Origin: an uncultured Selenomonas sp.
Lineage (GTDB): Bacteria > Bacillota > Negativicutes > Selenomonadales > Selenomonadaceae
Assembly (NCBI GenBank): GCA_938045435.1
Contig: CALIBA010000050.1
Location: 1 to 9,644, forward strand
Direction: 5' to 3'
Length of the DNA: 9,644 nucleotides
The translations under genes and the position numbers were made by a program. Within the stretch, counting starts at the first letter, position 1; each line of letters starts with the position of its first letter. Positions 1 to 7,681 of this stretch are shown here, piece after piece. Under the pieces are notes generated by a model. That model did no database searches. It was given only the letters and a program-made list of their open reading frames with translations, and had not been told where the DNA came from.

Positions 1-1
1 T

Positions 2-712
2 GACTCGACCTCACGCGGCAAGCCTGATATTGAACTTGTCGATCTCTCCGACCGCATCCAAACCATCAATGAGGTGATGGATGTGACGACAAAGCCCATC
101 ATCCTCGACATGGACACAGGCGGGACGACAGAGCATTTTGCCTACAACGTGCGCACCATTGAACGCATCGGTGTCTCCGCTGTCATCGTCGAGGACAAGA
201 CGGGCGCAAAGCGCAACTCCCTCTTTGGGACAGAGGTCGAGCAGACGCAGGACACGATTGAAAATTTCTCTGCAAAAATCGCAGCGGGCAAGGCAGCACA
301 GCGTACAGAGGAGTTTATGATCATCGCGCGGATTGAAAGCCTCATCCTCGAAAAAGGCATTGACGATGCGCTCACGCGTGCAGACGCTTATGTCGCTGCC
401 GGCGCAGACGGCATCATGATACACTCGCGTGCAAAGTCCCCCGATGAGGTTATCGCATTCTGCGATACGTTCCGCGCCAAGCATCCAAACATCCCCATCG
501 TCGCTGTCCCCTCCTCCTACAACACCATCACGGAGGCGGAACTTGCTGCGCATGGTGTACGCATCGTCATCTATGCGAACCAACTCACGCGCAGTGCATT
601 TCCCGCGATGGAAAATGCTGCGCGCTCCATCCTCCTCCACCATCGCGCACACGAAGTAGACAGCGAACTGCTCCCCATCAAGGATATTATTCGGCTTATT
701 GAGGTGATGTAA
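2..712 (+). CDS. aepX: Phosphoenolpyruvate mutase (5'-truncated by window)
   Basis: This enzyme rearranges phosphoenolpyruvate to phosphonopyruvate, the C-P bond-forming entry step of almost all phosphonate biosynthesis; it is cytosolic. The frame is open from base 2 and ends at TAA 710-712, giving 237 visible residues. The ATG at 74 is internal, because the family signal starts before it (DSTSRGKPDIE at the first residues). Seen: the Mg-binding LDMDTGG stretch (visible residues 35-41), and EDKTGAKRNS (64-73), which fits the EDK-X5-NS motif that separates true PEP mutases from other isocitrate-lyase superfamily members. Also seen are IIARIES, the (A)GADGIMIHS strand and VIYANQ near the C-terminus. 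The GGTTEHF wording after the Asp pair resembles the Bacteroides AepX-type subgroup rather than the mussel-type enzyme. From memory, such proteins often carry an N-terminal nucleotidyltransferase domain, but that part would lie outside the window. The gene sits 4 bases upstream of a methyltransferase. The mutase call is very secure; the domain content upstream is unknown. Confidence 0.95.
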   Translation, partial: DSTSRGKPDIELVDLSDRIQTINEVMDVTTKPIILDMDTGGTTEHFAYNVRTIERIGVSAVIVEDKTGAKRNSLFGTEVEQTQDTIENFSAKIAAGKAAQRTEEFMIIARIESLILEKGIDDALTRADAYVAAGADGIMIHSRAKSPDEVIAFCDTFRAKHPNIPIVAVPSSYNTITEAELAAHGVRIVIYANQLTRSAFPAMENAARSILLHHRAHEVDSELLPIKDIIRLIEVM

Positions 713-716
713 CCCC

Positions 717-1424
717 ATGAAAAACCAGTGGCATACCATATGGAACCGCCGCCAGCCATCAAAGGAGGCGCTCTTAGGGGATTGGCGGGAAGTATTTCTC
801 GAACTGAAACGCATCAACGGTTTTGATGTCATGGAGGGCGGCATTCCCCTCGCCTCTCTCCTTGCACAGAGCGCACGCATCAAAGAGTTGCTCCATCTTA
901 GCGCGGGGCAAAGTGTCTACGATGTCGGCTGCGGTGCGGGTGCGAATCTCTACCTCCTCGCACGCGAGGGGCTTGCGGTCGGCGGCACGGACTATGCCGC
1001 CCCGCTCATCGAAATCGCGCACAAGGTGCTTCCGGATGCGCGTGAGCTTACATGCACAGAGGCAGACGCATTCGACATACAGATCAAATATGATGCGGCA
1101 CTTTCCAACAGTGTCTTTTCGTATTTCCCAGATGAGGCATTTGCTGCGCGTGTCCTTACACGGATGCTTGAAAAGACAACCGGAGCGATTGGGCTCATTG
1201 ATGTGCATGATGCAGAGAAAGAGGAAGCCTTTCTCACTTATCGCCGCGCCGCGATTAGAGACTATGATGAGCGTTATAAGGGACTGGAGAAGCTCTTTTA
1301 TCAACGCGCTTTCTTCGAAGACTTTGCACGTACGCATAACCTGGCAGTCACATTCCCAGAGATCCCCATGGAGGGGTACTGGAACACCCCGTTTGTATTC
1401 AATGTATTTATGTATCGGAAGTAA
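717..1424 (+). CDS. Class I SAM-dependent methyltransferase (copy 1)
   Basis: A 235-residue cytosolic protein with a Rossmann-type methyltransferase core. Motif I, VYDVGCGAGAN, is at residues 67-77 and binds SAM. GTDYA at 90-94 supplies the expected acidic residue after strand 2. DAALSNSVFSYFP at 126-138 is the motif IV-like post-strand-4 segment. The N-terminus WHTIWNRR and the C-terminus GYWNTPFVFNVFMYRK are shared with the next gene and define this small subfamily. The start at ATG 717 is supported by GAGGTG at 701-706 and by alignment with the paralogue's start. It is 4 bases after aepX and 13 before copy 2, so it is almost certainly co-transcribed with them. The substrate is not visible from sequence. 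Given the neighbours, candidates are the amino group of AEP (or an AEP-bearing nucleotide or glycan) or a sugar hydroxyl. A chemistry other than methylation is unlikely with an intact motif I. Confidence 0.9.
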   Translation: MKNQWHTIWNRRQPSKEALLGDWREVFLELKRINGFDVMEGGIPLASLLAQSARIKELLHLSAGQSVYDVGCGAGANLYLLAREGLAVGGTDYAAPLIEIAHKVLPDARELTCTEADAFDIQIKYDAALSNSVFSYFPDEAFAARVLTRMLEKTTGAIGLIDVHDAEKEEAFLTYRRAAIRDYDERYKGLEKLFYQRAFFEDFARTHNLAVTFPEIPMEGYWNTPFVFNVFMYRK

Positions 1425-1428
1425 GGAG
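1423..1428 (+). promoter_or_regulatory. Ribosome binding site fixing the second methyltransferase start
   Basis: AAGGAG overlaps the stop codon of the upstream gene and lies 9 bases before ATG 1438. It decides the start. The same frame stays open back to an ATG at 823, but that stretch lies over the upstream methyltransferase in another frame, and the paralogue's N-terminus (W-H-x-I-W-N-R-R) begins just after 1438. Confidence 0.85.
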
Positions 1429-1437
1429 AACACAGAG

Positions 1438-2151
1438 ATGAAAAGCGCAGACAAATGGCACGCCATATGGAATCGCCGCAAAGCATCGGAAAACAAACTC
1501 ACTGGCAATTGGCAGGAGGTTTTCCTTGAACTAAAGCGCCTCAATGGCTATGATGTGATGGGAGACGGCATTCCCGTGGACTCCTTTCTTGATCAGGATG
1601 CGCGGACACGGGAGCTGTTGCAGGTTTCCGCAGGTTCCAGTGTGTTTGAGGTTGGTTGTGGGACAGGAGCCAACCTATACCTCATGGCACGCGCAGGCGT
1701 AAAGGTCGGCGGCACGGATTATGCAGAGGGGCTTATCGAGACCGCACGTAAGGTGCTGCCGGATGCAATAGAACTCTATTCCGGTCAAGCCGATGCCATT
1801 GCAACGGAGCAGAAATATGACGCAGTGTTCTCAAACGGTGTCTTCCCCTATTTTCCAAATGAAGAATACGCTGAACGCGTCCTTATGCGCATGCTCGAAA
1901 AAAGTCACGGAGCCGTTGGCGTCATGGGGCTTCATGACATCGAAAAGAGAGAGGACTACCTTGCCTTCCGACGGGCTCATATTCCAAACTACGACGAACT
2001 TTACAAAGACCTTGACCGTTACTTTTATCCTCGGGGCTTTTTTGAGAATTTTGCAGATGCACACAATCTGCGCATCATATTCCCGATCATGGAACTCAAG
2101 GGATATTGGAACGATCCCTTCATCTTCAACTGTTTTATGTATAGGAAATAA
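1438..2151 (+). CDS. Class I SAM-dependent methyltransferase (copy 2)
   Basis: A 237-residue paralogue of the preceding gene, about 60% identical by eye (roughly 141 of 231 aligned positions, hand count) and nearly collinear. Motif I is VFEVGCGTGAN at residues 69-79, the acidic strand-2 end is GTDYA at 92-96, and the post-strand-4 segment is DAVFSNGVFPYFP at 128-140. The N-terminal WHAIWNRR and EVFLELKRLNGYDVM blocks and the C-terminal GYWNDPF..FN.FMYRK block are the most conserved parts shared with copy 1. The substrate-lining middle (about residues 110-128) is the most divergent, which suggests the two copies are not simple duplicates. It ends 2 bases before the transaminase start, so translation is probably coupled. 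A role in methylating AEP or the glycan that bears it is inference from context only. Confidence 0.9.
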   Translation: MKSADKWHAIWNRRKASENKLTGNWQEVFLELKRLNGYDVMGDGIPVDSFLDQDARTRELLQVSAGSSVFEVGCGTGANLYLMARAGVKVGGTDYAEGLIETARKVLPDAIELYSGQADAIATEQKYDAVFSNGVFPYFPNEEYAERVLMRMLEKSHGAVGVMGLHDIEKREDYLAFRRAHIPNYDELYKDLDRYFYPRGFFENFADAHNLRIIFPIMELKGYWNDPFIFNCFMYRK

Positions 2152-2153
2152 AC

Positions 2154-3248
2154 ATGACCATCAAACGAAACATTCTCTTAAATCCCGGCCCTGCTACGAC
2201 AACAGATACCGTTAAGGCGGCGCAGCTCGTTCCGGACATCTGTCCGCGTGAACGGGAGTTCGGCACGCTCATGCGCACGCTCGGCACAGATCTTCTGCGT
2301 GTCGTACAGGCCGATCCTGCGCAGTGGGCGACCGTCCTCTTTTGCGGTTCCGGCACCATCTGTATGGATGCCTGCGTCAGCTCCCTCGTGCCGGCGGGCA
2401 AGAAACTCCTCATCGTCAATAACGGCGCGTACTCTGCGCGAGCGGCCGAGATGGCACGCGCTTACAGCGTGCCGCATATCGACCTCACGTTCCCCGTAGA
2501 TGCGCTGCCCGATCTCGCCGCCATCGAGCGGACGCTGGAGGAAAATCCAGACATTGCCGCCGTCTACACGACGCATCAGGAGACGGGGACGGGGATCCTG
2601 AACCCCGTGCAGGAGATCGGTGCGCGCGCCCACGCGCACGGCGCCATCATGATCGCTGACACCATCTCAACCTTTGCCATGATCCCTTTTACCGTGGATG
2701 AGATGAATATTGATGTCTGCATGTCCTCTGCCCAAAAAGGGATTCAGGGCATGACGGGACTTTCCTTTGTACTCGCGCGAAAGAGCCTCCTCGATGTGGC
2801 AAAGAGCTATCCCGTCCGTTCCTACTACACGAATCTCATCATGCAGCACGAGGGTTTCGAGAAGACGGGGGAGATGCGCTTTACCCCGCCCGTACAGACC
2901 GTCTATGCCGCAAAGCGTGCACTCGCAGAATATTTTGCCGAGGGCGCACAAAAAAAATGGGCACGCCACACGCGTGTCATCGACGCCATCCACGAGGGGC
3001 TTGCACGGCTTGGGCTTCGTGAGATCATTCCGCGTGAGATGCAGGCAGGACTTGTCGTTGCCGTTGCGTATCCGTCGGAAGACTTTGATTTTGCGCGCGT
3101 TCATGACTATTGCTATGCACGTGGCTTTACCATCTATCCCGGCAAAATGCAGCGCGCGCACACCTTCCGCCTGTGTGCGCTTGGGGCAATTGATACGCCC
3201 GACATTGCAGCGTTCTTCCGCGTCTTTGCAGAGGCGTTGAAAGAGTAG
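2154..3248 (+). CDS. phnW: 2-aminoethylphosphonate transaminase (PhnW/AepZ type)
   Basis: A fold-type I, class V PLP aminotransferase of 364 residues, the usual length for 2-AEP:pyruvate transaminases. It interconverts phosphonoacetaldehyde and 2-aminoethylphosphonate using an amino acid such as alanine; next to a PEP mutase the direction is presumably biosynthetic (AepZ role). Seen: the N-terminal LLNPGPATTT (8-17); GSGT (65-68) for PLP phosphate; D169 in IADTIS, binding the pyridine nitrogen; SSAQKGIQG with the Schiff-base lysine K195; RFTPP (242-246); and FTIYPGK followed by FRLCALG with R339 near the C-terminus, a pairing typical of PhnW. AGGA at 2143-2146 is 7 bases before ATG 2154, and only 2 bases separate it from the upstream methyltransferase. 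Another class V aminotransferase (for example serine-glyoxylate type) is possible from fold alone, but the motif set and the aepX neighbour make that unlikely. Confidence 0.9.
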   Translation: MTIKRNILLNPGPATTTDTVKAAQLVPDICPREREFGTLMRTLGTDLLRVVQADPAQWATVLFCGSGTICMDACVSSLVPAGKKLLIVNNGAYSARAAEMARAYSVPHIDLTFPVDALPDLAAIERTLEENPDIAAVYTTHQETGTGILNPVQEIGARAHAHGAIMIADTISTFAMIPFTVDEMNIDVCMSSAQKGIQGMTGLSFVLARKSLLDVAKSYPVRSYYTNLIMQHEGFEKTGEMRFTPPVQTVYAAKRALAEYFAEGAQKKWARHTRVIDAIHEGLARLGLREIIPREMQAGLVVAVAYPSEDFDFARVHDYCYARGFTIYPGKMQRAHTFRLCALGAIDTPDIAAFFRVFAEALKE

Positions 3249-3313
3249 CCGCGCACCGCTGTGGTTTTTTTGGGCAAGGGGCATCTATGGGATAGGATAG
3301 AAAGGAAATCCGC
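3249..3313 (+). other. 65-base intergenic gap, possible weak terminator or promoter
   Basis: This is the largest gap in the window. It has a run of seven T (3265-3271) just after GC-rich sequence in which only a short stem can be drawn (ACC/GGT, or CCGC/GTGG with a G-T pair), so an intrinsic terminator is weak at best. A poor -35/-10 pair (TTGGGC 3270-3275, TAGGAT 3293-3298, 17-base spacer) is also present but matches consensus badly. AAGGA at 3302-3306 is a normal ribosome binding site for the next gene. It may separate the core phosphonate genes from the triplicated genes transcriptionally, or simply be read through. Confidence 0.25.
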
Positions 3314-5473
3314 ATGAGTAATGATTTCACCGTATTTTGGCAGAATAATGCACGCGCCCATGCACTCTTTCAGGAACTCCTCTCGCGTGCAGAGCGCGGT
3401 GCGTATGACGACGAATTCTTACAGCGGCTTGCTGCCTATCGGGAGGAATCGCCGGAATCGGAGCATGCGGATATTTTCGCCGCGCAGTATCTCCTGCACC
3501 ACGCAGACCCTGAGGGTGCCGCAGCGTGCGGGGAGCGGGCTTACCAAAAACGCCCCTCGAACTACGAGGTGTGGAAGGTGCTTGCAAAGGCATATCACCT
3601 GCTTGACCGTGAGATCGAGTCCATCGTGATGCAGGGATATGCTTACCTTATTTATGATGCTTCAGATCTCGTCATTCATTTGGCGGACGATGAGATGAGC
3701 GAGGGCTTTAATCGCCTGGGCATCGCCCTGACGGCCTATCACTATGCGCCACTTGTACACGCACGGCCGAGCATCGAAGATGGGCAGCTCATATTTTGCC
3801 ATGATACCTTTATCGGAGAGCCGCTTTCTCTGGACATGCCCAAGGGCAGCCAGCGGTTCTGGGTCGCCTGCTATGCAGAGGACACAACCTCCGCCTCTGA
3901 CAAAGCGGTCATGATGGAAACAATGCGCCACAGCGAGTGGTTTACGACCTGTGGACATCGTGATTTTGTATTTGACCTGCAAAAAGCGCAGGAGGTTCAT
4001 GGCGCTGTGCGCATCGAAGTCCCTGCTGGAAAAGAGATGATCGTCCCTATCGCCGGCACAAAGCCGCTGCAGGATCTGTTGGTGCAGACAAAGGACAGCG
4101 AAAAGACCGCGTATCTTGGAAAGTGGTCTTTCAATCTTTTCAGATTCAGTGAAAGCACCACGCTGCACACAGATGAAAACGTGCCATATGTTGTGGCGTC
4201 TCCCATCCTTCTCGGACACCATGCCAACCGTAAAAAGCTGGTTCTGAACATTCTCGTCGATGGACTATCGTGGCCGGTTGTACGGCAGCGTTTTCCAGAC
4301 TGTATGCCGCATATTGCAAAGTTTTTTTCACGCGGCGTCATCTTTGACCAAAATTTTTCTACTTCTGAGTATACTTATCCGGCGCTGCCGGCAATTGAAA
4401 CCGGACGCTATCCACAAAGATCGCACATCTTCAACGATCATGTTGTCTGTCACCTCTCACCCGATATGTTGACCCTCGCTGAGTGCATGAAAGATCTCGG
4501 CTATTACTGTGCCGCCCCCATGGCAAGCGGCTGCGGGCTCTACTGCGGAACCATGCGCGGCTATGACCGGCTCATCACGACTTCGTGGCATTTGCCTGCA
4601 TCCGTTGGCGCAGAGCGCACCATTCGTCATATCGAGACCTTCGACGAAACAGATCAATTTCTATTTCTCCATGTCACTGATGTCCACCCATGGAATGCAA
4701 AGATGGTCAAAATCGTAGAGGATGTTGCTGCGCACCTGCCTCTTTCAGAGCGGCTGTTCATTGCAGATCCCTCCATTAAAAGTGTACATCTTCCAGAACT
4801 TGAGATTTATAAACAACAGTTCTGGAAGTGCCTCACCTATGTGGATCGGAGTATTGGGCAGCTCCTTGCCTACATTGAAGAACACTTCGCAGAGGATGCG
4901 TATATCATCAATCTCTACTCAGATCATGGCAACTCCATCTTTACCCCTCCTCGTGAGGATGGTGGGGTAGATGTCATGAGCGAGTACGGCACCGGTGCGG
5001 CATGGATGATGCGCGGTGCCGGTATTCCGCAGGGCGTCGTATCAAAGGAGCTTACAAGCATTGTAGACATCTACCCAACGCTTGGACGGCTCTGCGAGTT
5101 TCCTGTTGCCCCCGATATTGACGGCAATCTGCCTGCCGTCTTTGGTGGACAGGAACGGGATGCCGTATACAGCATGTCCATGTTCCCGGGACAGACCTAT
5201 AAGCTTGCCGTACGAAATGCCGCGCATGTCTTTCGGCTTGAGACGGAGGATCCCGTTGATGAAGACGGCAGCGTTGATTTTGCAAAGGCAAAAATGGGCA
5301 TCTATATGCGGGGGCATGACTGGGCGCCTGCCTATGAAACAGACAGCGAAGAACTGCGTGCCTTCTTCTATCCACGTGCCCGTGATTTTATTCGGACAAT
5401 CGCGAATAATGGGGAGTTTTGGCCGTCGATGCGTGCGACCCGCCGCGGCAGTGCGGATGCGCAGCATCCATAA
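3314..5473 (+). CDS. TPR-like/alkaline phosphatase-superfamily protein, copy 1
   Basis: A 719-residue protein with three apparent regions. Residues 1-115 are helical and TPR-like (FWQNNARAHALF, then alternating Ala/Leu-rich helices and an ...AYQKRPSNYEVWKVLAKAYH helix pair). Residues about 150-300 are probably beta-rich and not recognised. Residues about 308-640 form an alkaline phosphatase/sulfatase-superfamily catalytic domain. Candidate metal ligands and nucleophile: D316 (LNILVDGLS), T354 (SEYTYPALPA), D456 and H458 (TDVHPW), D537 and H538 (YSDHGN). Thr at the nucleophile site argues against a sulfatase, which would have Cys/Ser in C/S-x-P-x-R; it fits phosphodiesterases, phosphomutases or phosphoethanolamine/phosphoglycerol-type transferases. 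There is no signal peptide or hydrophobic membrane span, so it is predicted cytosolic, unlike EptA or LtaS. Start: ATG 3314, with AAGGA 7 bases upstream. It is the first of three tandem paralogues following AEP genes. A role on AEP-bearing glycans or intermediates is inference. Confidence 0.82.
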   Translation: MSNDFTVFWQNNARAHALFQELLSRAERGAYDDEFLQRLAAYREESPESEHADIFAAQYLLHHADPEGAAACGERAYQKRPSNYEVWKVLAKAYHLLDREIESIVMQGYAYLIYDASDLVIHLADDEMSEGFNRLGIALTAYHYAPLVHARPSIEDGQLIFCHDTFIGEPLSLDMPKGSQRFWVACYAEDTTSASDKAVMMETMRHSEWFTTCGHRDFVFDLQKAQEVHGAVRIEVPAGKEMIVPIAGTKPLQDLLVQTKDSEKTAYLGKWSFNLFRFSESTTLHTDENVPYVVASPILLGHHANRKKLVLNILVDGLSWPVVRQRFPDCMPHIAKFFSRGVIFDQNFSTSEYTYPALPAIETGRYPQRSHIFNDHVVCHLSPDMLTLAECMKDLGYYCAAPMASGCGLYCGTMRGYDRLITTSWHLPASVGAERTIRHIETFDETDQFLFLHVTDVHPWNAKMVKIVEDVAAHLPLSERLFIADPSIKSVHLPELEIYKQQFWKCLTYVDRSIGQLLAYIEEHFAEDAYIINLYSDHGNSIFTPPREDGGVDVMSEYGTGAAWMMRGAGIPQGVVSKELTSIVDIYPTLGRLCEFPVAPDIDGNLPAVFGGQERDAVYSMSMFPGQTYKLAVRNAAHVFRLETEDPVDEDGSVDFAKAKMGIYMRGHDWAPAYETDSEELRAFFYPRARDFIRTIANNGEFWPSMRATRRGSADAQHP
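3384..3408 (+). repeat. 25-base exact repeat shared by copies 1 and 3 (first instance)
   Basis: The stretch encoding the RAERGAYDD region is identical base for base at 3384-3408 and 7748-7772, while copy 2 differs here. It belongs to a 5' block in which copies 1 and 3 agree at 76 of the first 94 residues, against 66 of 94 for copies 2 and 3 (hand counts). It is part of the coding sequence, not a mobile repeat. Confidence 0.85.
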
Positions 5474-5530
5474 CACACGCTTCAATGACTGTATGCAGCA
5501 AGGCTGTCCATCGAAAGGAGCCGTAGTGCT
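5474..5530 (+). promoter_or_regulatory. 57-base gap with ribosome binding site for copy 2
   Basis: This short gap lies between copies 1 and 2. AAGGAG at 5515-5520 lies 10 bases before ATG 5531 and fixes that start, which also matches the paralogous N-termini. No convincing hairpin or promoter is visible, so read-through from the upstream gene is the simplest view. Confidence 0.6.
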
Positions 5531-7681
5531 ATGGCAGAGGATTATACTGTATTTTGGAAGAACAATGCACACGCCTATCAGCTCTTTCAAAGCCTTCTTG
5601 AACGTGCAGAACGCAGCGCATATGATGACGATTTTCTTGCTCAGCTCGCTGCCTATCGGGAGACGGCACCAGAATCGGAGCGTGCGGACATCTTCGCTTC
5701 TTGGTATCTCTTGGCACACGGGGACGCAGAAAATGCGGCACACTGCGGTGCGCATGCCTTCCAGAAACGTCCTGTTAACTATGAAGTATGGAAGATTCTC
5801 GCAGCATCATATAAGGCATTGGGGCGCGACATGGAAGCCATCGACTTCATCGGTTATGCCTACGGTCTTTATGATGCGCTGATTGCCGATATTGATCTGA
5901 AAGACGAATCTTTTCAAAGCTACATTGACCGTTTTTCCCTCGCAATAGGCATTGCTTCCGGTGCGCCAATTCTTGTGAAACGTATCTACACAGACGGCGA
6001 TCAGATCGGCGTGCACGCCGATGCCTTTGCCGGAGAGCCCATCCCCTCTGCACAGTCTTCCGCATCGCCTCCTTTTTGGTCGGCGTGTTATGCTGACAAC
6101 CAGTTTCTTTCGGATAAGGCACTTTTGCTCTCTACATTGCGCCGCAGTGATATTTTTTTGTTCCGTGGGCATCGCGACTTTGTATTCGATCTGCAAAAGG
6201 CCCATACGGTGCCCCATACGACCCATATTGATGTACCAGAGGGGAGTACGTGTATCATCTCTGTTGCAGGGACAGAACAGGCGCAAAAAATATCGATTCA
6301 GACTGCCAACGGAAGCAGCGATGCCTACCTGGGGAAATGGGCATTCAGCTCATTCCGCCTCAATGAAAGTGTTACACTGCAATCCGCGGCGTGTGTGCCT
6401 TATGCTGTCACCCCGCCCATATTCCTTGGACATGCCGCACACCGGAAGCGGCTCGTGCTGAATATTCTCGTCGATGGCCTTTCATGGGCTGTGGCACGAA
6501 CACGGTTTTCCGCTGATATGCCTCATATCGCGGCATTCTTTTCCCGTGGTACAATCTTTGATCAGAACTTCTCTACCTCTGAGTATACCTACCCCGCACT
6601 CGCTGCTGTTGAGACGGGGTGCTATCCGCATCATATACAGATATTCAACGGAAATAATACCCATGAGCTGCCCTTGCATTTTCAAACGCTTTCAGAGCGT
6701 ATGAAATCTCTCGGCTATTATTGTGCCGCACCTATGGCCTGCGGAGATGGCATTTATAATGGTACCATGCGTGGCTATGACCGCCTCATCACATCATCGT
6801 GGTATCTCCCCGCTGCAGCGGGTGTGGAGCGAACCCTGCAGCACATCGAGGCATTGGAAGAAGCAGATCAATTCCTCTTTTTGCATGTTGCAGATGTACA
6901 TCCATGGCCTGCCATGGATTTTAAGTTTTCTGCCGCCGTTGAAACGCATCTGCCGCTCTCTGAGCGCCTCTTTACAGCAGATGATGGCGTTGCAAGTGTT
7001 CGTCTGCCAAGTCTGCCCATCCTGCAGCATAACTATTGGGCACAGATACGCCGTATGGATCGGTGTATGGGACAGCTGCTTTCTTACATAGAAGATCGGT
7101 ATGATGAAGATGAATATATTGTCAATCTATACTCCGATCATGGGGTTTCGATCTTTACGCAGGGGGAACCGGATCTTATGGGGGAAAACACCACAAGTGC
7201 AGCATGGATGATCCGCGGCGCAGGGGTCCCACAAGGCATAGTCACGGATGAACTCACGAGCATTACGGACATCTACCCAACGCTTGGGACGCTTTGCGGC
7301 TTTCCGGTGTCCCCCGATATTGATGGCAATTTACCCGCCGCCTTTGGCGGGCACGCACGGGATGCCGTATACAGTGCATCCATGTTCCCAGGACAGACCT
7401 ATAAACTCGCTGTACGGAATAAAACACACACATTGCGTCTGGAGACCCGTGAAGTGGTCGATGAGGACGGTACGGTGGACTTTGCTGATGCCAAGGTCGG
7501 GATTTATCCGCGTGCGCATGAGCTGGCGGCAAGCTGCGCGACAGACAGCGAAGATCTGCGTGCATTCTTCTATCCGCGTGCACGCGACTTTGTGCGCCCC
7601 ATTGCCAATAACGGCGAATTTTGGCCTGCGATGCGTGCGGCGCGGCCGGCGTGGTTCGGGGAGAAAGAGGGGCAGATATGA
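5531..7681 (+). CDS. TPR-like/alkaline phosphatase-superfamily protein, copy 2
   Basis: A 716-residue paralogue of the gene before it, collinear along its length. The N-terminal helical TPR-like region (1-115) starts FWKNNAHAYQLF. The unrecognised middle region runs to about 300. The catalytic domain carries D315 (NILVDGLS), T353 (SEYTYPALAA), D455 and H457 (ADVHPW), and D536 and H537 (YSDHGV), so every candidate catalytic position is retained. It lacks a signal peptide and membrane spans, so a cytosolic location is predicted. The C-terminal block (LRAFFYPRARDF, then IANNGEFWPAMRA) is shared with copy 1 but was not recognised as a known domain. Its stop overlaps the start of copy 3 by four bases (ATGA), implying coupled translation. 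Substrate unknown. Candidates are a transferase or a phosphodiesterase/phosphonate-ester hydrolase acting on AEP-modified molecules. Divergence is greatest in the middle region and at about residues 370-385, where acceptor specificity could lie. Confidence 0.82.
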   Translation: MAEDYTVFWKNNAHAYQLFQSLLERAERSAYDDDFLAQLAAYRETAPESERADIFASWYLLAHGDAENAAHCGAHAFQKRPVNYEVWKILAASYKALGRDMEAIDFIGYAYGLYDALIADIDLKDESFQSYIDRFSLAIGIASGAPILVKRIYTDGDQIGVHADAFAGEPIPSAQSSASPPFWSACYADNQFLSDKALLLSTLRRSDIFLFRGHRDFVFDLQKAHTVPHTTHIDVPEGSTCIISVAGTEQAQKISIQTANGSSDAYLGKWAFSSFRLNESVTLQSAACVPYAVTPPIFLGHAAHRKRLVLNILVDGLSWAVARTRFSADMPHIAAFFSRGTIFDQNFSTSEYTYPALAAVETGCYPHHIQIFNGNNTHELPLHFQTLSERMKSLGYYCAAPMACGDGIYNGTMRGYDRLITSSWYLPAAAGVERTLQHIEALEEADQFLFLHVADVHPWPAMDFKFSAAVETHLPLSERLFTADDGVASVRLPSLPILQHNYWAQIRRMDRCMGQLLSYIEDRYDEDEYIVNLYSDHGVSIFTQGEPDLMGENTTSAAWMIRGAGVPQGIVTDELTSITDIYPTLGTLCGFPVSPDIDGNLPAAFGGHARDAVYSASMFPGQTYKLAVRNKTHTLRLETREVVDEDGTVDFADAKVGIYPRAHELAASCATDSEDLRAFFYPRARDFVRPIANNGEFWPAMRAARPAWFGEKEGQI
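7191..7230 (+). repeat. 40-base exact repeat shared by copies 2 and 3 (first instance)
   Basis: Bases 7191-7230 are identical to 9353-9392. The match continues with few changes for about another 50 bases and encodes an identical peptide run through TSAAWMIRGAGVPQG and onward. Copy 1 is clearly different at this place. It lies inside the catalytic-domain coding sequence and points to recent common origin or gene conversion between copies 2 and 3. Confidence 0.9.

Noticed and set aside
11..883. 290-residue open frame on the minus strand
   Set aside because: It lies antisense to aepX and the first methyltransferase, shows no recognisable motif, and its length follows from codon bias of the real genes.
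823..1437. In-frame N-terminal extension of the second methyltransferase to an ATG at 823 (442 residues in total)
   Set aside because: It overlaps the first methyltransferase in another frame, its translation is Arg/Ser-rich and unlike a protein, and a clear ribosome binding site plus alignment to the paralogue place the start at 1438.
774..1544. 256-residue minus-strand open frame over the methyltransferase pair
   Set aside because: It is a shadow of the two real genes and has no ribosome binding site or motif support.
2154..3248. A catabolic role for the transaminase (AEP degradation with PhnX)
   Set aside because: No phosphonoacetaldehyde hydrolase is present in the window and the gene is in a tight unit with a PEP mutase, which points to synthesis; a PhnX outside the window cannot be excluded.
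3249..3313. A strong intrinsic terminator or promoter in the gap before copy 1
   Set aside because: The seven-T run lacks a stable stem, and the best -35/-10 pair matches consensus poorly; kept only as a low-confidence note.
5042..5755. 237-residue minus-strand open frame spanning the junction of copies 1 and 2
   Set aside because: It is antisense to well-supported coding sequence, similar shadows recur at the same place in the other copy, and there is no family signal.
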